Origin: Paraspadella gotoi | Lineage: Eukaryota > Chaetognatha | Assembly (NCBI GenBank): GCA_051294375.1 | Contig: CM119266.1 | Span: forward strand, 18,160,087-18,224,086 | DNA: 64,000 nucleotides | Reading direction: 5' to 3' | Shown here: piece by piece, positions 13,820 to 33,650 of the stretch | How positions within the stretch are numbered: position 1 is the stretch's first letter | Layout of the letters: every line of letters begins with the position of its first letter | Notes under the pieces: generated by a model | The model's input: only the letters and a program-made list of their open reading frames with translations | The model's database searches: none | Told to the model about the DNA's origin: nothing | Made by a program: the position numbers and the translations under genes

Positions 13820-15409
13820 CTCGTCGGGAGAGAAAGAGGGGGCTGTGAGGGGCGGGGCGTTATGAATGGGTCAACTCACTTCGCGAACGGGACACGAGGA
13901 AGACGAGGAGAGAGAGGGAGGGGGAGAGGAATAAGGGAGAGGAAGAGAATCTTGAGCAGAGATAAGTGCAGGGGAAGGCTGGGGGAGAGAGAGGGAGGGA
14001 GAGTGGGGGGAAGATGAGAAGGGGTAAGAAGAGGGGTGGGAGATAGGGGGAAAAGAAGAGAGGGAGGGAAAAAGGAAAAGAAAGGGGAGGAGAGGAAGAG
14101 AGGATTGGAAAAAGGCAAAGAAGGGAGGAAGGGAAGAGAGGTAGGGGACGGGGACTGTGGGAAAAGGGAGGATGTCGATAGAGATGAGAGTGAGAGAGAG
14201 AGAGGGAGATGAGAGAGTGAGAGTGGCCGTGATGGAGAGAGCAAAAGGGAGAGGGGAAAGGAGATAATAGGGGAGAAGAGAAGGGAGAGAAGGATATGTA
14301 AGAAGCGACGAATAGTAGGGATCGAGGAAATAGGAGGACGGTGGTGGGGTGTGGAGATGAGGGTGAGAGGAGAGAGGCTGAAGAGGGTTTGATGCGAAAT
14401 AGGAGGGGACAGTGGTTGGACAGGGTGACATGCGGATAAACAGATTCGGTATTTAGAACGAAAAAATTGAATGAAAACATCTCTCTCTTTNNNNNNNNNN
14501 NNNNNNNNNNNNNNNTTTGTTTGTTTAAGTCGCGAGAATTTGTTTGTTTATTTATCTCGAGTCGAATTTAGTTTTCGAAGGAGACGATGATGACGTTTTT
14601 AAGAGGCGTCGTCCCTCGTCTCGTCTCGTCGCTCTTTCCTTCCTCTTAAAAACGTCTCATCGTCTCCTTCGAAAATCTAAATCTCGGACTCGAGATAATA
14701 ATAAACAAACAAATTCTCGCGACTTAAACAAACAAAATCTCGTCGGGAGAGAAAGAGGGGGCTGTGAGGGGCGGGGCGTTATGAATGGGTCAACTCACTT
14801 CGCGAACGGGACACGAGGAAGACGAGGAGAGAGAGGGAGGGGGAGAGGAATAAGGGAGAGGAAGAGAATCTTGAGCAGAGATAAGTGCAGGGGAAGGCTG
14901 GGGGAGAGAGAGGGAGGGAGAGTGGGGGGAAGATGAGAAGGGGTAAGAAGAGGGGTGGGAGATAGGGGGAAAAGAAGAGAGGGAGGGAAAAAGGAAAAGA
15001 AAGGGGAGGAGAGGAAGAGAGGATTGGAAAAAGGCAAAGAAGGGAGGAAGGGAAGAGAGGTAGGGGACGGGGACTGTGGGAAAAGGGAGGATGTCGATAG
15101 AGATGAGAGTGAGAGAGAGAGAGGGAGATGAGAGAGTGAGAGTGGCCGTGATGGAGAGAGCAAAAGGGAGAGGGGAAAGGAGATAATAGGGGAGAAGAGA
15201 AGGGAGAGAAGGATATGTAAGAAGCGACGAATAGTAGGGATCGAGGAAATAGGAGGACGGTGGTGGGGTGTGGAGATGAGGGTGAGAGGAGAGAGGCTGA
15301 AGAGGGTTTGATGCGAAATAGGAGGGGACAGTGGTTGGACAGGGTGACATGCGGATAAACAGATTCGGTATTTAGAACGAAAAAATTGAATGAAAACATC
15401 TCTCTCTTT
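13820..15409 (+). repeat. Exact 671-bp direct duplication flanking a hairpin
   Basis: 13820-14490 equals 14739-15409 (offset 919) in everything I compared, including GA-rich long open frames on the minus strand. Each copy ends in ctctctcttt and runs directly into a 25-N gap. Between them, 14516-14737 is a hairpin. Identity plus gap placement points to gap-filling or haplotype duplication by the assembler. Confidence 0.85.
14516..14737. repeat. Hairpin with ~90-bp arms
   Basis: The left arm 14516-14606 (tttgtttgtttaagtcgcga through gacgtttttaagagg) pairs with the right arm at about 14642-14737, around a ~35-nt spacer tcgtctcgtctcgtcgctc. A few mismatches are present (ctcgagtcgaattt versus aaatctcggactcgag). 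Confidence 0.75.
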
Positions 15410-15434
15410 NNNNNNNNNNNNNNNNNNNNNNNNN

Positions 15435-15465
<31 letters not shown>

Positions 15466-16039
15466 TGAAATGACGATATTTGCAAAAAGGACGTCTATGA
15501 GAGAAAATGCGAAAAAAATTGTAGAATTAATCCCTTATTTATTTATTTATTTATTTATTTATTTTTTTTATATTTATTTATCTATTCAATAATTCGACTC
15601 ACACTAAAGAGAAAACGAATCTTTTAATATGTTATATTGATTGTACCAATTTCACCGCGAACCTTCTCTCAAACTGCATCACCAAGATTCTCCCCAATCT
15701 CATTCACAGACTACCCCGATTTCACAGATCGGCTCTAATATCCAAAAGCGCCCCATTTCGGTTCGTTATTCCCCGAACTTAATTTTAACCATAAAATTTG
15801 AACTTAATCTTATGTCAAAATTATAATTCAACCTGACAATATTCATAACCATGACTTCTAAACTCATTTTTAAACCTAAAAACTAACATAATTCCGAATT
15901 TAATATGAAATGAGGCATTTTGGGAAAATAAGACCCACTGGTCAACCCACTCTTTCACAGTGTTCCCTCTTTCACGGTTTTCTTCATATTGAATTCTTTT
16001 CGTTAATAAGTCATTCGACTCGTTAAGAATAATAGACCC
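15435..16039. other. AT-rich sequence without a gene
   Basis: Begins with a (CGA)n tract after the gap 15410-15434, then (TTTA)n at 15537-15585. A family-D 3' fragment (gattgtaccaatttcac) is at 15638. Nothing coding. Confidence 0.5.
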
Positions 16040-16460
16040 TGAAAGACAACGACGACGATGACGACGACGACGATGATGACAATGACGACGATGAAGATGA
16101 CGACGACTATGATGAAAACAACGTCGCCGTCAACGTCGTCGTCGTCTTCATCCTCATCGCCTTTGCCTTTGCCTTCGTTATCGTTATCATTGTATTCTAG
16201 TTTGTCGTCGTCGTCGTCGTTGTCGTCGTCGTTGTCGTCGTTATCATCCTCATTGCCATCGTCGTTGTTGTCATTGTCGTCATCGCCGTCGTCGTCGTCG
16301 TCGTCGTCTTCATCCTCATCGCCTTTGCCTTCGTTATCGTTATCATCGTATTCTAGTTTGTCGTCGTCGTTGTCGTCGTCATCGTCCTCATTGCCATCGT
16401 CGTTGTTGTCATTGTCGTCATCGCCGTCGTCGTCGTCATCGTTATCATCATGAAAAATCA
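16040..16460. repeat. Compound (GAC)n/(GTC)n array with ~167-bp higher-order unit
   Basis: Switches from (GAC)n to (GTC)n near 16130. The segment tcttcatcctcatcgccttt...gtattctagtttgtcgtcg occurs twice, about 167 bp apart (16145 and 16307). An Asp/Asn-rich minus-strand open frame spans it but has no domain and is best read as repeat-driven. Confidence 0.75.
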
Positions 16461-16639
16461 TCGTATCGATTTTCTCGACTTCGATCAAATGACCGGAAGT
16501 CGAGCATCGATCGTTCCCACCCCCCCCGCCGCCCCCCCTTTTCGGACCGACAGACGACAATGTCGGCGAACGACTTCCGCCCGACATTCGCCGTCGGCCA
16601 CATGCCCGATGCTCGATCCCTTCCTCCGCCTTATCGGAA

Positions 16640-17590
16640 AGAGTGGGGGTGAAAGAGGATAGGATGAGAAAACAGGGATGTGGGGAGGAAGAGGGAGAGA
16701 GAAAAGAGAGGGGGAGGAAATGGGAGATAGAAAAGAGGGAAAGGATGCGAAGAGGAAAGAGGAAAACAGGGAGTGAGGGAGGAAGGAGGAGAAGAGAAAA
16801 GAGGGAGAAGGGGTAGGAAACGAGGAAGAATGAGAAAAACAACGGAGTGGGGGAGGAAGGAGGGGAGAAGAGAAAAGAGAGGGAGAAGGGGGAAAAAAAA
16901 AAAAAAAGGAAAGAGCGAAGATGAGAAAAGGAGTGGGGGGAGGAAGGAGGGAGAGAGGAAGAGATGAGAAAGAAGAAGAGAGAAGAGAGAAGGAGGAAGA
17001 GGAAGATGGAGAAAACAGGGAGTGGGGGAGGAAGGAAGGGAGAAGAGAAAAACAGAGGGAGAAAGGGGAGGAAGAGGAGTGAGAAAAACAGGGAGTGGGG
17101 AGGAAGGAGGAGAAGAGAAAAAGAGGATGACGGGAGGAAGAGGAGAGATCGAGAAAAAAGGAGGGGAGAAGAGGGAGGAAAAAAGCAGGGAGAAGGGAGA
17201 GAGAAGATAGAAACAGGGAGTGGGGAGGAAGGAGGGAGAAGAGAAAAAGAGGAGAAGGGGAGGAAAGAGGAAGATGAGAAAAACAGGTGAGTGGGGGAGG
17301 AAGAGGGAGAAGAGAAAAGAGGGAGAACGGGTAAAGAAAGATGGGGAAAGAGAAAGGAGAGGGAGGAACAAGAGGAGAAAAAAATGTGGAGGTAGAGGAG
17401 GGAGTAGAGAAGAGGAGAGGGAGAAGAGGGAGAAGGAGAGGGAGAAACGGAGAGAGAAGTGAGAAAAACAGGGAGTGGGGGAGGAAGGAAAAGTAGAAAG
17501 AAAAAGTGGGGAAAAAATTGGGAGGAATGAGGATTGAGGAAGGAGGGGGAGGAAGAGGAGGAGGAGAAAGAGGAGGAGGAGGAGAGCGAG
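16640..17590 (+). repeat. GA-rich minisatellite, ~75-85 bp period
   Basis: The phrase aacagggagtgggggaggaag recurs roughly at 16769, 16845, 16930, 17019, 17092, 17217, 17289 and 17473, with aagagaaaagagggagaa between. All purines on one strand; open frames here are artefacts. Confidence 0.75.
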
Positions 17591-21898
<4,308 letters not shown>

Positions 21899-22055
21899 CG
21901 ACGTCGTCGTCATCGTCGTCGTCGTCATCGTCGTCAATATTGTAGTCGTTGCCGTCATCCTCGTCGTTGTCGTCGTCGTCGTAGCTCTGTTGTTATGGCA
22001 ACCACAACGACGATGAAGATGACGACAAAGAAGACGACGACGACGACAGTAAAAG
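21899..22055. repeat. (GTC)n facing (GAC)n, hairpin-forming
   Basis: About 85 bp of gtcgtcgtc-type sequence, then a centre near ctgttgttatggcaacca, then about 60 bp of gacgacgac-type sequence. The tracts are inverted with respect to each other. Confidence 0.65.
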
Positions 22056-26068
<4,013 letters not shown>

Positions 26069-28191
26069 ATGGCCCTCGACGCGCCCCAAATGGCGCCGGT
26101 TCCAACTCGACGCCGCGATTCCCCCGACCCTCCCCCTCCTCTTCCTCCTCCGGCGTCGATTCGAGCCGCGGCGTTAGTGCGCTCTGCCGCCGCTTCCTTC
26201 GCGTCGCCTCATCCTTTACCGACCGGCGTTCCGGCGTCGCCGATCCCGTTTCCGATCGGTGTCGGCGCCGCGGAGATTCTGTCAGTTCCGCCTGGCACCG
26301 CCGGACGCTCCTTGGCACCGCCACCCCCTCCTCCTCATCCTTCTTCCCCCTTCTTCCCGTTCCTCGCCTCAGCGGCGGTACCGCCGACGCCGCCATTCCA
26401 TCCTTACCACGCCTACTTCCGGCCGGCGCCATTGTTGGGCGCGGTTTCGATCCTGGAGTCTTATCAAACTTACAGAGAGATTCTGGCGTCGATAGAGAGA
26501 GAGAAGGAGAGACAACAGAAACCGCCCTACTCTTATATCGCCCTGATTGCGATGGCGATTAGAAACGCACCGGGGCAGAGGATCACGCTGTCGGGTAAGG
26601 AAATGTGGGTAAGGGATGGGGATGGAGTGTGGGAGACCTCACTTGCACCTAATATGAGTTAGTCCTAAAAGATAAGTTAGAGACAATGACCACCAAAAGC
26701 TGAACATAAAGCGTGCAAATTATTTGAGTCCTTGGTGACCGACAAGCGACACGATCAATCCGTTTCCTGCAATGGTATATAATACTAATATTAAAATAAC
26801 AATTTTTATTTTTGATTAGGCATCTACAAGTTCATTATGGATAAATTTCCTTACTACCAAGAGAACAAACAGGTAAGACGTATTAGATGTATTACGAGAA
26901 CCGTATTATTGAAAAACCCTGTATTTGGGTTTCCTTCTCAATGAAAAACCGACCGACTGTTTAATAGGAGAGGAGTCGGAGCTATTCCGGCTCCCCTTAT
27001 TTATCATTGATAATTAATCTATTACAATACACTTTGCATGTGTGCATGAAGTTTACAAGTGGCTAACGTTATTCTAAACACCAAGTATATTAAGTGTATT
27101 AAGTATCTCGACGTCTTTTTCTCTTTCCGTCTCTTTGCCAACCTTTTCCACTCCCCTTTTTATTTTCCACTTCAACTCCCCCTTTCCCCTTTCCCCCACC
27201 CTCCCAATTAAATCAGGGTTGGCAAAACTCGATCCGTCACAACCTCAGCCTCAACGATTGCTTCGTCAAAGTCCCGCGCGAAAAAGGAAAACCCGGTAAA
27301 GGGAATTACTGGACGCTTGACTCCAACTGCGACGAAATGTTCGAGAACGGGAATTTCAGGAGGAGGAAGAGGAGGCCAAGGATAGGAGGAGGAGGAGGAG
27401 GAGTAAGTGCTGGAGTCGCTGGGGAAGACTCTGGAGCGAAGGAGGAGACCGGAACCGCTCGCGGGGTCGTGGGCGAGAGGATTGGTGATCCCGAAGGCGT
27501 CGTTGGTTGTCGAGTTGAAGGAAGAGTTGCTGAAAAGGGCTTTGGAGTTCTTTCGAAGACGACGACGACGATGCCGACGAACAACTCCAGCCTTTCCAAG
27601 ATGAAGCGCAGCCCTTTCAGCATCGCCAGCTTGATCGGCGAGGAGGAGGAAGAAGAGGATAATCCCATCAAAAACGATAGAGAAGAGGAAGAGGAAGAAG
27701 AAACGGGCCGCCATTTTGGTACGAGGGAAAGAGGAGAGTTTATTGGTGATGGAACCGAGAGGCAGATTGCCGGTGCCGAGAGAGAAATTGCCGGTGCCGA
27801 GTGGAAGTACTGCGGCGCTGAGAGGGAGATCGCCGGTGCCGAGAGAGAGAACTGCGGTGCCGAGATAGAAACTGGCAATGCCGAGACACGGAGCGACTTC
27901 GCTACGAGAGAAGAAGACGTCGTTGAAAAAAATCCACGCTTTGAGTTCCTCGACGCCGACGGATTCTCGACGTCTCTCGGCACCGGAAACGGCGCCGCCG
28001 ACGACGCCGGTTTTCGATCCCGATTTCCCGGCGGCGCCGTCGATCGATTCTCCGTCGACGTTTTGGCGTCGATGCTGCCGTTTAGCGACGGCGGCGGCGG
28101 CGGCGGCGGCGGCGGCTGCAGCATTCCAATTCATCGCAGATTCGATCGACGTAAATTGGACGCGGAGAAGTTAAACTCGTTTTTTGCTTGA
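26069..28191 (+). CDS. FoxL1: FoxL1-class forkhead transcription factor, 3 exons
   Basis: Exons 26069-26594, 26820-26872 and 27217-28191 join in frame into about 517 residues. The forkhead (winged-helix) DNA-binding domain starts near residue 149 with [14 protein letters not shown] and continues through [13 protein letters not shown] (exon 2) and [35 protein letters not shown] and [15 protein letters not shown] (exon 3). The [10 protein letters not shown] and [11 protein letters not shown] signatures fit FoxL1 better than FoxC, FoxF or FoxI; this is family knowledge applied by eye. The N-terminus is Pro/Ala-rich. The C-terminal half has a Gly run, an eh1-like FSIASLIG motif (known in Fox proteins to bind Groucho/TLE), an acidic run, and imperfect ten-residue repeats built on AGAERE. 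The start ATG has a good context (acagaaATGg). AATAAA lies at 28315. Both introns cut the forkhead domain. Expected role: sequence-specific nuclear regulator. FoxC/FoxI-like classes are less likely alternatives. Confidence 0.85.
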
Positions 28192-28314
28192 AAAAAAAAA
28201 TCTTTTTTATTTTACAATGTTTAGGTTTTGAATGTATCCGTCATCATTTAGCTTGAAAGGTATTATGAATTTCTTTCCAAATTTGTATTTATTCTTGCGT
28301 AGAAAATAAAATAA

Positions 28315-28320
28315 TAAACT
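28315..28320 (+). terminator. Poly(A) signal, FoxL1
   Basis: AATAAA 124 bp after the FoxL1 stop codon, followed by a T-rich stretch. Confidence 0.5.
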
Positions 28321-30210
28321 AGGTTGTATTAATAATTTAATTTTTATAAACAAATCACGTTTTTTACTTTATCAAACAATTTTTTGTGCTGTATTAATAT
28401 TTGAATTTTTCTTTATTGATAAAGAATGTAATCATTAATCAACTAAACTTTTCTCTTAAACTTAGTTAATAGTTTTTTTTTAAATACAAGTTCTAAACTG
28501 AGTCTGTATTTATTTTTAGTCTGTATATTCAGCTTGCGAGATAGGGGGCGTACGTAAAACTGAAAATAAACAAATATAAACTTTTCTATTTCTTTATCTT
28601 TTTATATCACCTCATATTTCCTTTAAACTTTCCTCTTTTCCCACCATGGATTATTTTCTCTCCCTCTCTCTCTCACTCCCTCCTCCCGCAGTTAACGGGC
28701 TCAGTTTAGAGGCCGGCCCTTTAAATTTTCCTACATCTCATCGGCCCGTCAGTCCATTATGCCCTCTTCTCCTTTCTCCCCTCTCTCCCCGTCCTTCTCT
28801 CTCCTCTTCTCCCTCCCTCTTTCCCCATTTAATCAAAACGCAAACTTCCGCGAATGTGCACCACATTTTATTTCACCACAAAAAAAAAGTGAAAACGAAA
28901 CAATTTTTGGGAGAAAATAAATATTTTTTCTCGGATTTTCGCTTCTTGTGAGTTTTTCTTAAATCTTTTAAGACCCGGGGTGGTCGTCTCGTGGGCGGGG
29001 GTATGTAATCGTACGCAGGCGGCGAATGCGATGATTTTAAAACGGGGGGTGTTCTTGACTTTTAAGACTTGATGCGGCGATTATCGTGGGGCCACCAAAG
29101 ATGAAGGATGTTTGAGAAATAAAACCAATATTGTTTAACGAAATTGAAAAATAAACGGAATGATCGAACAAGGATATTTAGATGTGAGATAGTATGATAA
29201 ATTAGTAAAATAAATATTTTGTCCATATAAAATAGTAAATTTTAAAAATAATTTTTTTAAAACTTTTATTAAAAATTCAGATTCTCCATAAAAAGTTGAA
29301 TCAAAAATATAAAACATGTTATCAAAAATTCTGTCATCTTCAGCGTTTAAAACGGGGAAAAATGTGAAAATTCATGACTTTTTATTCTCTGTAATAGAAA
29401 CTTATATATGTTAAAACGTTTTAGTCATTTTTTGAGATCCAAACATTAAAATATCATTTAGTTATTTAAGGCGAATCCAAATCTGATCTTAAAAAAAAAA
29501 AATATTTTGAAATTTAACGATTTTATAAGGATATTACTACATAAATAATTGAATTTACTATACTGTTATGCTAAAAAGATTTTTAAAAGGATTTAAAATT
29601 TATTAATTACAGCAAAAAAAATGTTCATTGTTCAATCACTCAATCTTTTCATCACTCCACCCTACTATGCATACTTTAGTCTTTACATCTGTTTTAAAAG
29701 AAACATTTAAACATTTAAACTACAAAATTAAAATGCTGTACTATGTAAATCCTTAACAAAATAATAAACAGATGACTTGGTCTCCTCTCTCCTCTTACTC
29801 CTCCTTCCCATCTCCCGTCATGTCGTCTCACCTCTGCCCGACTTTTCTCCCCCTTTGCCCGCCAAATCCCGTCTGGAACGCGAGGAGTCGGGCTAAAGAG
29901 GGAGGGGTTTTCTTCTTCGTCTTCGTCGTCGTCTTGTCGTCGCCGAGACCGGCTTTATGTAACCTGTTACGAGGGAAGAGAGAGAGAGAGAGGGACAGAG
30001 AGACGGGTTCCGCGTCGCGCCACGCGTGACTCTCGAGTTAACATGTGACACGTCGATGATATTTCGATGACATGCAGATGACATGGCGGCCAAATGTCGG
30101 CGAAGGATCAAGAGAAAATCGATCTTCGTCGAATTGACCCAAATTTCTCGAATTTAATCCAGAGTCCAGACCGTCTGGGGGACGACGAATATTTCAGACG
30201 CCGGCCCGTA

Positions 30211-30258
30211 TGACGTCACCTGACGGCATTTGACGTCATTACGCCACTTTTGACGTCA
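30211..30258. promoter_or_regulatory. Phased CRE array (CREB/ATF sites)
   Basis: Perfect TGACGTCA palindromes at 30211, 30231 and 30251 and a near-match TGACGGCA at 30221, so sites lie on a 10-bp grid. About 150 bp downstream, ttcgacttGTAAGC at 30403-30416 could be a splice donor of a non-coding first exon. No coding gene is identified downstream. Confidence 0.45.
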
Positions 30259-31204
30259 CGAAATTCCAGAAGAAGATTTGTTTTGTTTTCCATCGAGAGT
30301 TGAGGAGAAAAACAGAGAGAGAGAGAGACACCTGCGAGCGACGCATGGACGGATGGATGAATTGACGGATCTAATGATTTGCTGACTCACCATCAGAGGG
30401 TTCTTCGACTTGTAAGCGCCGATTTTATCACTCTTATTAGCTTTATAAAATTTATTATCATGTTTTTCAGATTAATCTTACCACTTAACTAATTTATTTT
30501 TAGCCTTACTCTTAATCAATTAAAACACTTAAATTGATTGTACCTATCGCAACATTGACTATTTGATAACCGTGATGGAAAAAAAATTCGGGCATTATTT
30601 TTCAAAAGCAGCCCAGTGTTTAGAATTAAGGTTAATATTCAGTTAAGAATTAAATTAAAAATTTGGTTGTGGATTTGGGTTAAAGATTCAGTTAGAGATT
30701 AAGGCTTAAAAGATAAGCTTTTGATAAAAAGCGCCTCAATGTTACTTTCTTTTACATTCTGATTCAGTACAGGGAAGTTCAGCTCTTTTGGGACTTACTT
30801 CAAGTGATTACAGCACAAAAATGGTTAACAATAGATGAAAAAAGGGATGAAATTTAGAAACTGGGCTAATATCTGTTTCGATCGATATAAAAAATGTCTG
30901 GAAAATGTAGCGGCAAATCCTATAATTGTATAACATGATAGCAAAAATAAATAAATAAAAAATGAAGAACTAAATAAATAAATATTGTGATAATAAGGTA
31001 TAGGCAAATTATTCAGTTCTCGCCATTTCAAAAAATATTCAAAATATAGCATATAAGAATAGAAGGATCACTATTTGGTAATGGCTCGCATATACCTGTA
31101 TATTGGGATTAAAGAGCTAAAATCCATGAAGGATATAGGTTCCCAACTGATGACCTCAAAAAATTTTTTGAACATATAAAAATATTAAAAAATAAATAAT
31201 AAAT

Positions 31205-31475
31205 ATATTGTGGCGGTATATTCACACCGCCTCACGTCCACCATCCTACAGCCAAAATCCATTGGCTCAGAGGGGGAACACACCATCCCAGGCGTAGTGT
31301 TCCATCCACACATTCCACAGTCCTAACGACTTCCCTCTGCGTTGGCAAAGCGAGACCGTCCTAGGGTAACCGTGTGACTGGAGGCGTTACTGAGGGTCGG
31401 AAGCCCCCAAAGCCAACAGTGAGATGCCCCATCCCAATGGGTATCACAGGCAACCCAGCTGTTGCCATAATATTC
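31205..31475 (+). repeat. Dispersed repeat R1, stand-alone copy
   Basis: Runs from tggcggtatattcac to ttgccataa and shares TGCGTTGGCAAAGCGAGACC and AACAGTGAGATGCCC with the two copies in LPCAT-A. The ends TGGCGG and TTGCCA are weakly inverted, so a short non-autonomous DNA element is possible. This copy lacks the adjoining SINE. Confidence 0.7.
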
Positions 31476-32582
31476 TATTTAAAATATAAGAATAAGAAAT
31501 AAAATACTATTGAAGATTTTTTAGGGGGCGTTTTCTCATTTTCAGATGAGAACATTGTTTGAGCAGTGCTTAATCTCGACTTAATATTAACTCAATCCAT
31601 ATCAAAAGATAAAAGTAGAATAAAAACTTTATTATTAAGTATTCAATATCCAATATGCATTGAGAGACGTACATCAGCGTGACAGAAATAAATAACAGAG
31701 CCTAAATGCAGCAGCAGCAGCCGAGCCGAGACTCAGCAATAGCTCAAAGCTACATGAAAACTTAAAATTAATTAACATATTCAAATAATTTCATAAATAT
31801 CATTTAATACCTGATGGTCTCAGAAGAATCTCCCAAAAATTAATAATTTACTCTCCTTTTATATACAAGGTCAAAATTATAATAACCAATGAGAGGAGAG
31901 ATCACATTTTGAGAATAAAATCAAAACATCTACTAGTTATTATTAACCAATGAGAGTCCAGTTATTCAAATTCAATGTATAAAATTCAACCAATTAAAGA
32001 CTTTAAACAGAATTATTGGAGTCATTCAATTAAACTTCAAATTCAGATATTTGAGCCTTCCAAAAATAAAAGGTCAGGGCTCAATTCATGGTTGGTTATT
32101 TAAATATAGGATAGAGAGGCAGAATGTCCCTCGCATACTTTCAAAAACTGTAAACTTTTTGACAGCGGCAATAGATAGGAATGGCGGGCGCAGTCGCAAA
32201 AGCATATGCCGCCTTCTCTGAACACTTGGAGAAGGTTATGGTTGCCGAAGGAGAATTTTTTTAATAGATTGTATTGTCATTATAATTCTTTATATGTATA
32301 CCAATTTTGAGATCATAATTCTTTTATTTACTTATCCAAACATTTTTTTAAAATTTAGTCCCAAAAAAGCTGGACCTCCCTGTATATCTATTTTTATATC
32401 TAACTCCGTCCCTCTCTTTTATTAGTCAGTTACGTAAATATCAGTGAAAACCTAGTGCCACACCTAATAGGTTAATAAGATTTTCCAATGATATACATTC
32501 AGATTTAGAAAGTAAATAAATAGAAGACGAGCTAAAAAACGAGGCAATGACGTAAAATTACAGAGTGGTGGCTGTATTGAAA

Positions 32583-32650
<68 letters not shown>

Positions 32651-33062
32651 CTGATAATGATGAGTTAATTCCTCTTAATCCTTCGTTAATTCTTTACCTT
32701 TGGATTCTGAAGAACGCGACCAGAGTTACGTAGCAAGACGTAGCGCACTGGAAAACCAGCGTAGCGGAATAAAACTACGTAGAAGACGAAAAAACAGCGA
32801 AGCACTCGTGCTAATCAGCGTAGCGACATGTAAAGCAGTTTAGTAGAAACAACGTCGCTCAATATAAAAATAGGGTGAGAGACAAAATGAAAAACCTAAA
32901 CAATATCCAGCCCAAACGAAGGGACGGTAAAAAACGTTCCGCGGATTAATGCACAAAAAAGAAAGAAAGAAAGGAGAAAGAAATTTATTGCTTGTTGCTT
33001 GACAACAAATCAATGTAAAAGAAAGCTTGTTTTTTTCGAAGGACCGGTTATGAATTGATACG

Positions 33063-33118
<56 letters not shown>

Positions 33119-33454
33119 TATTTTTTTCCTCTCTCTCACTCTCTCTCTCTCTCGTTTTTCTCGCTTCAGTTTAGCCGTAATCTTCTTAAGGGGTCGGCAT
33201 TGGCTTTGATCTTTTTTGCCTCTAATGACACAAAATATCGAGGACTTAATTTGAGAAAAACTTTTTCAGCCCGAGAAAAAAAATGAGATGCGATTTTATT
33301 TTTTGTGACAATTTTAAAGGCAAATATAAAAAAACTTGGAAATAATAATGCCAATATTGACGATATTTTTCGAAAGTTGGCATAACGATGCATTAGAAAA
33401 ATCGCTGCGGTTAGATTTCTTAGTTAGTTTATGTTTATTATATGTATCACATTT

Positions 33455-33650
33455 TTTACGGAATTCGGGTGTCAACTCGATGGAAGTGTCGGCGGTCGCA
33501 CGTTATCTCTATTACATCCGGGATGAAGGTGTCAACGATACAGTTACTTCAAATGCATACGGGATTGAAATGTCAACGATATTTAAGGTTTTCTCAATTA
33601 CATACGGGATTGAGGTGTCAACTCAAGCCGATTTCGGTAACGAGATGTAA
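33455..33650 (+). repeat. Degenerate tandem repeat of tacgggattgaggtgtcaac
   Basis: Four related units at about 33457, 33514, 33554 and 33601: ggaattcgggtgtcaactcg, ccgggatgaaggtgtcaacg, acgggattgaaatgtcaacg, acgggattgaggtgtcaact. A short open frame across it has no recognisable domain. Confidence 0.55.

Noticed and set aside
13860-15399. Pairs of 120-206 residue Ser/Pro/Leu-rich open frames on the minus strand
   Set aside because: They lie in purine-rich duplicated sequence in overlapping frames and show repeat-driven composition without domains.
16003-16842. Long minus-strand open frame rich in Asp/Asn with a hydrophobic tail
   Set aside because: It is the translation of (GAC)/(GTC) repeats; no domain, and the frame survives only because the trinucleotides lack stops.
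27208-28134. 308-residue minus-strand open frame opposite FoxL1 exon 3
   Set aside because: Mirror of a GC-rich coding exon; the sense strand has the forkhead domain, splice sites and a poly(A) signal.
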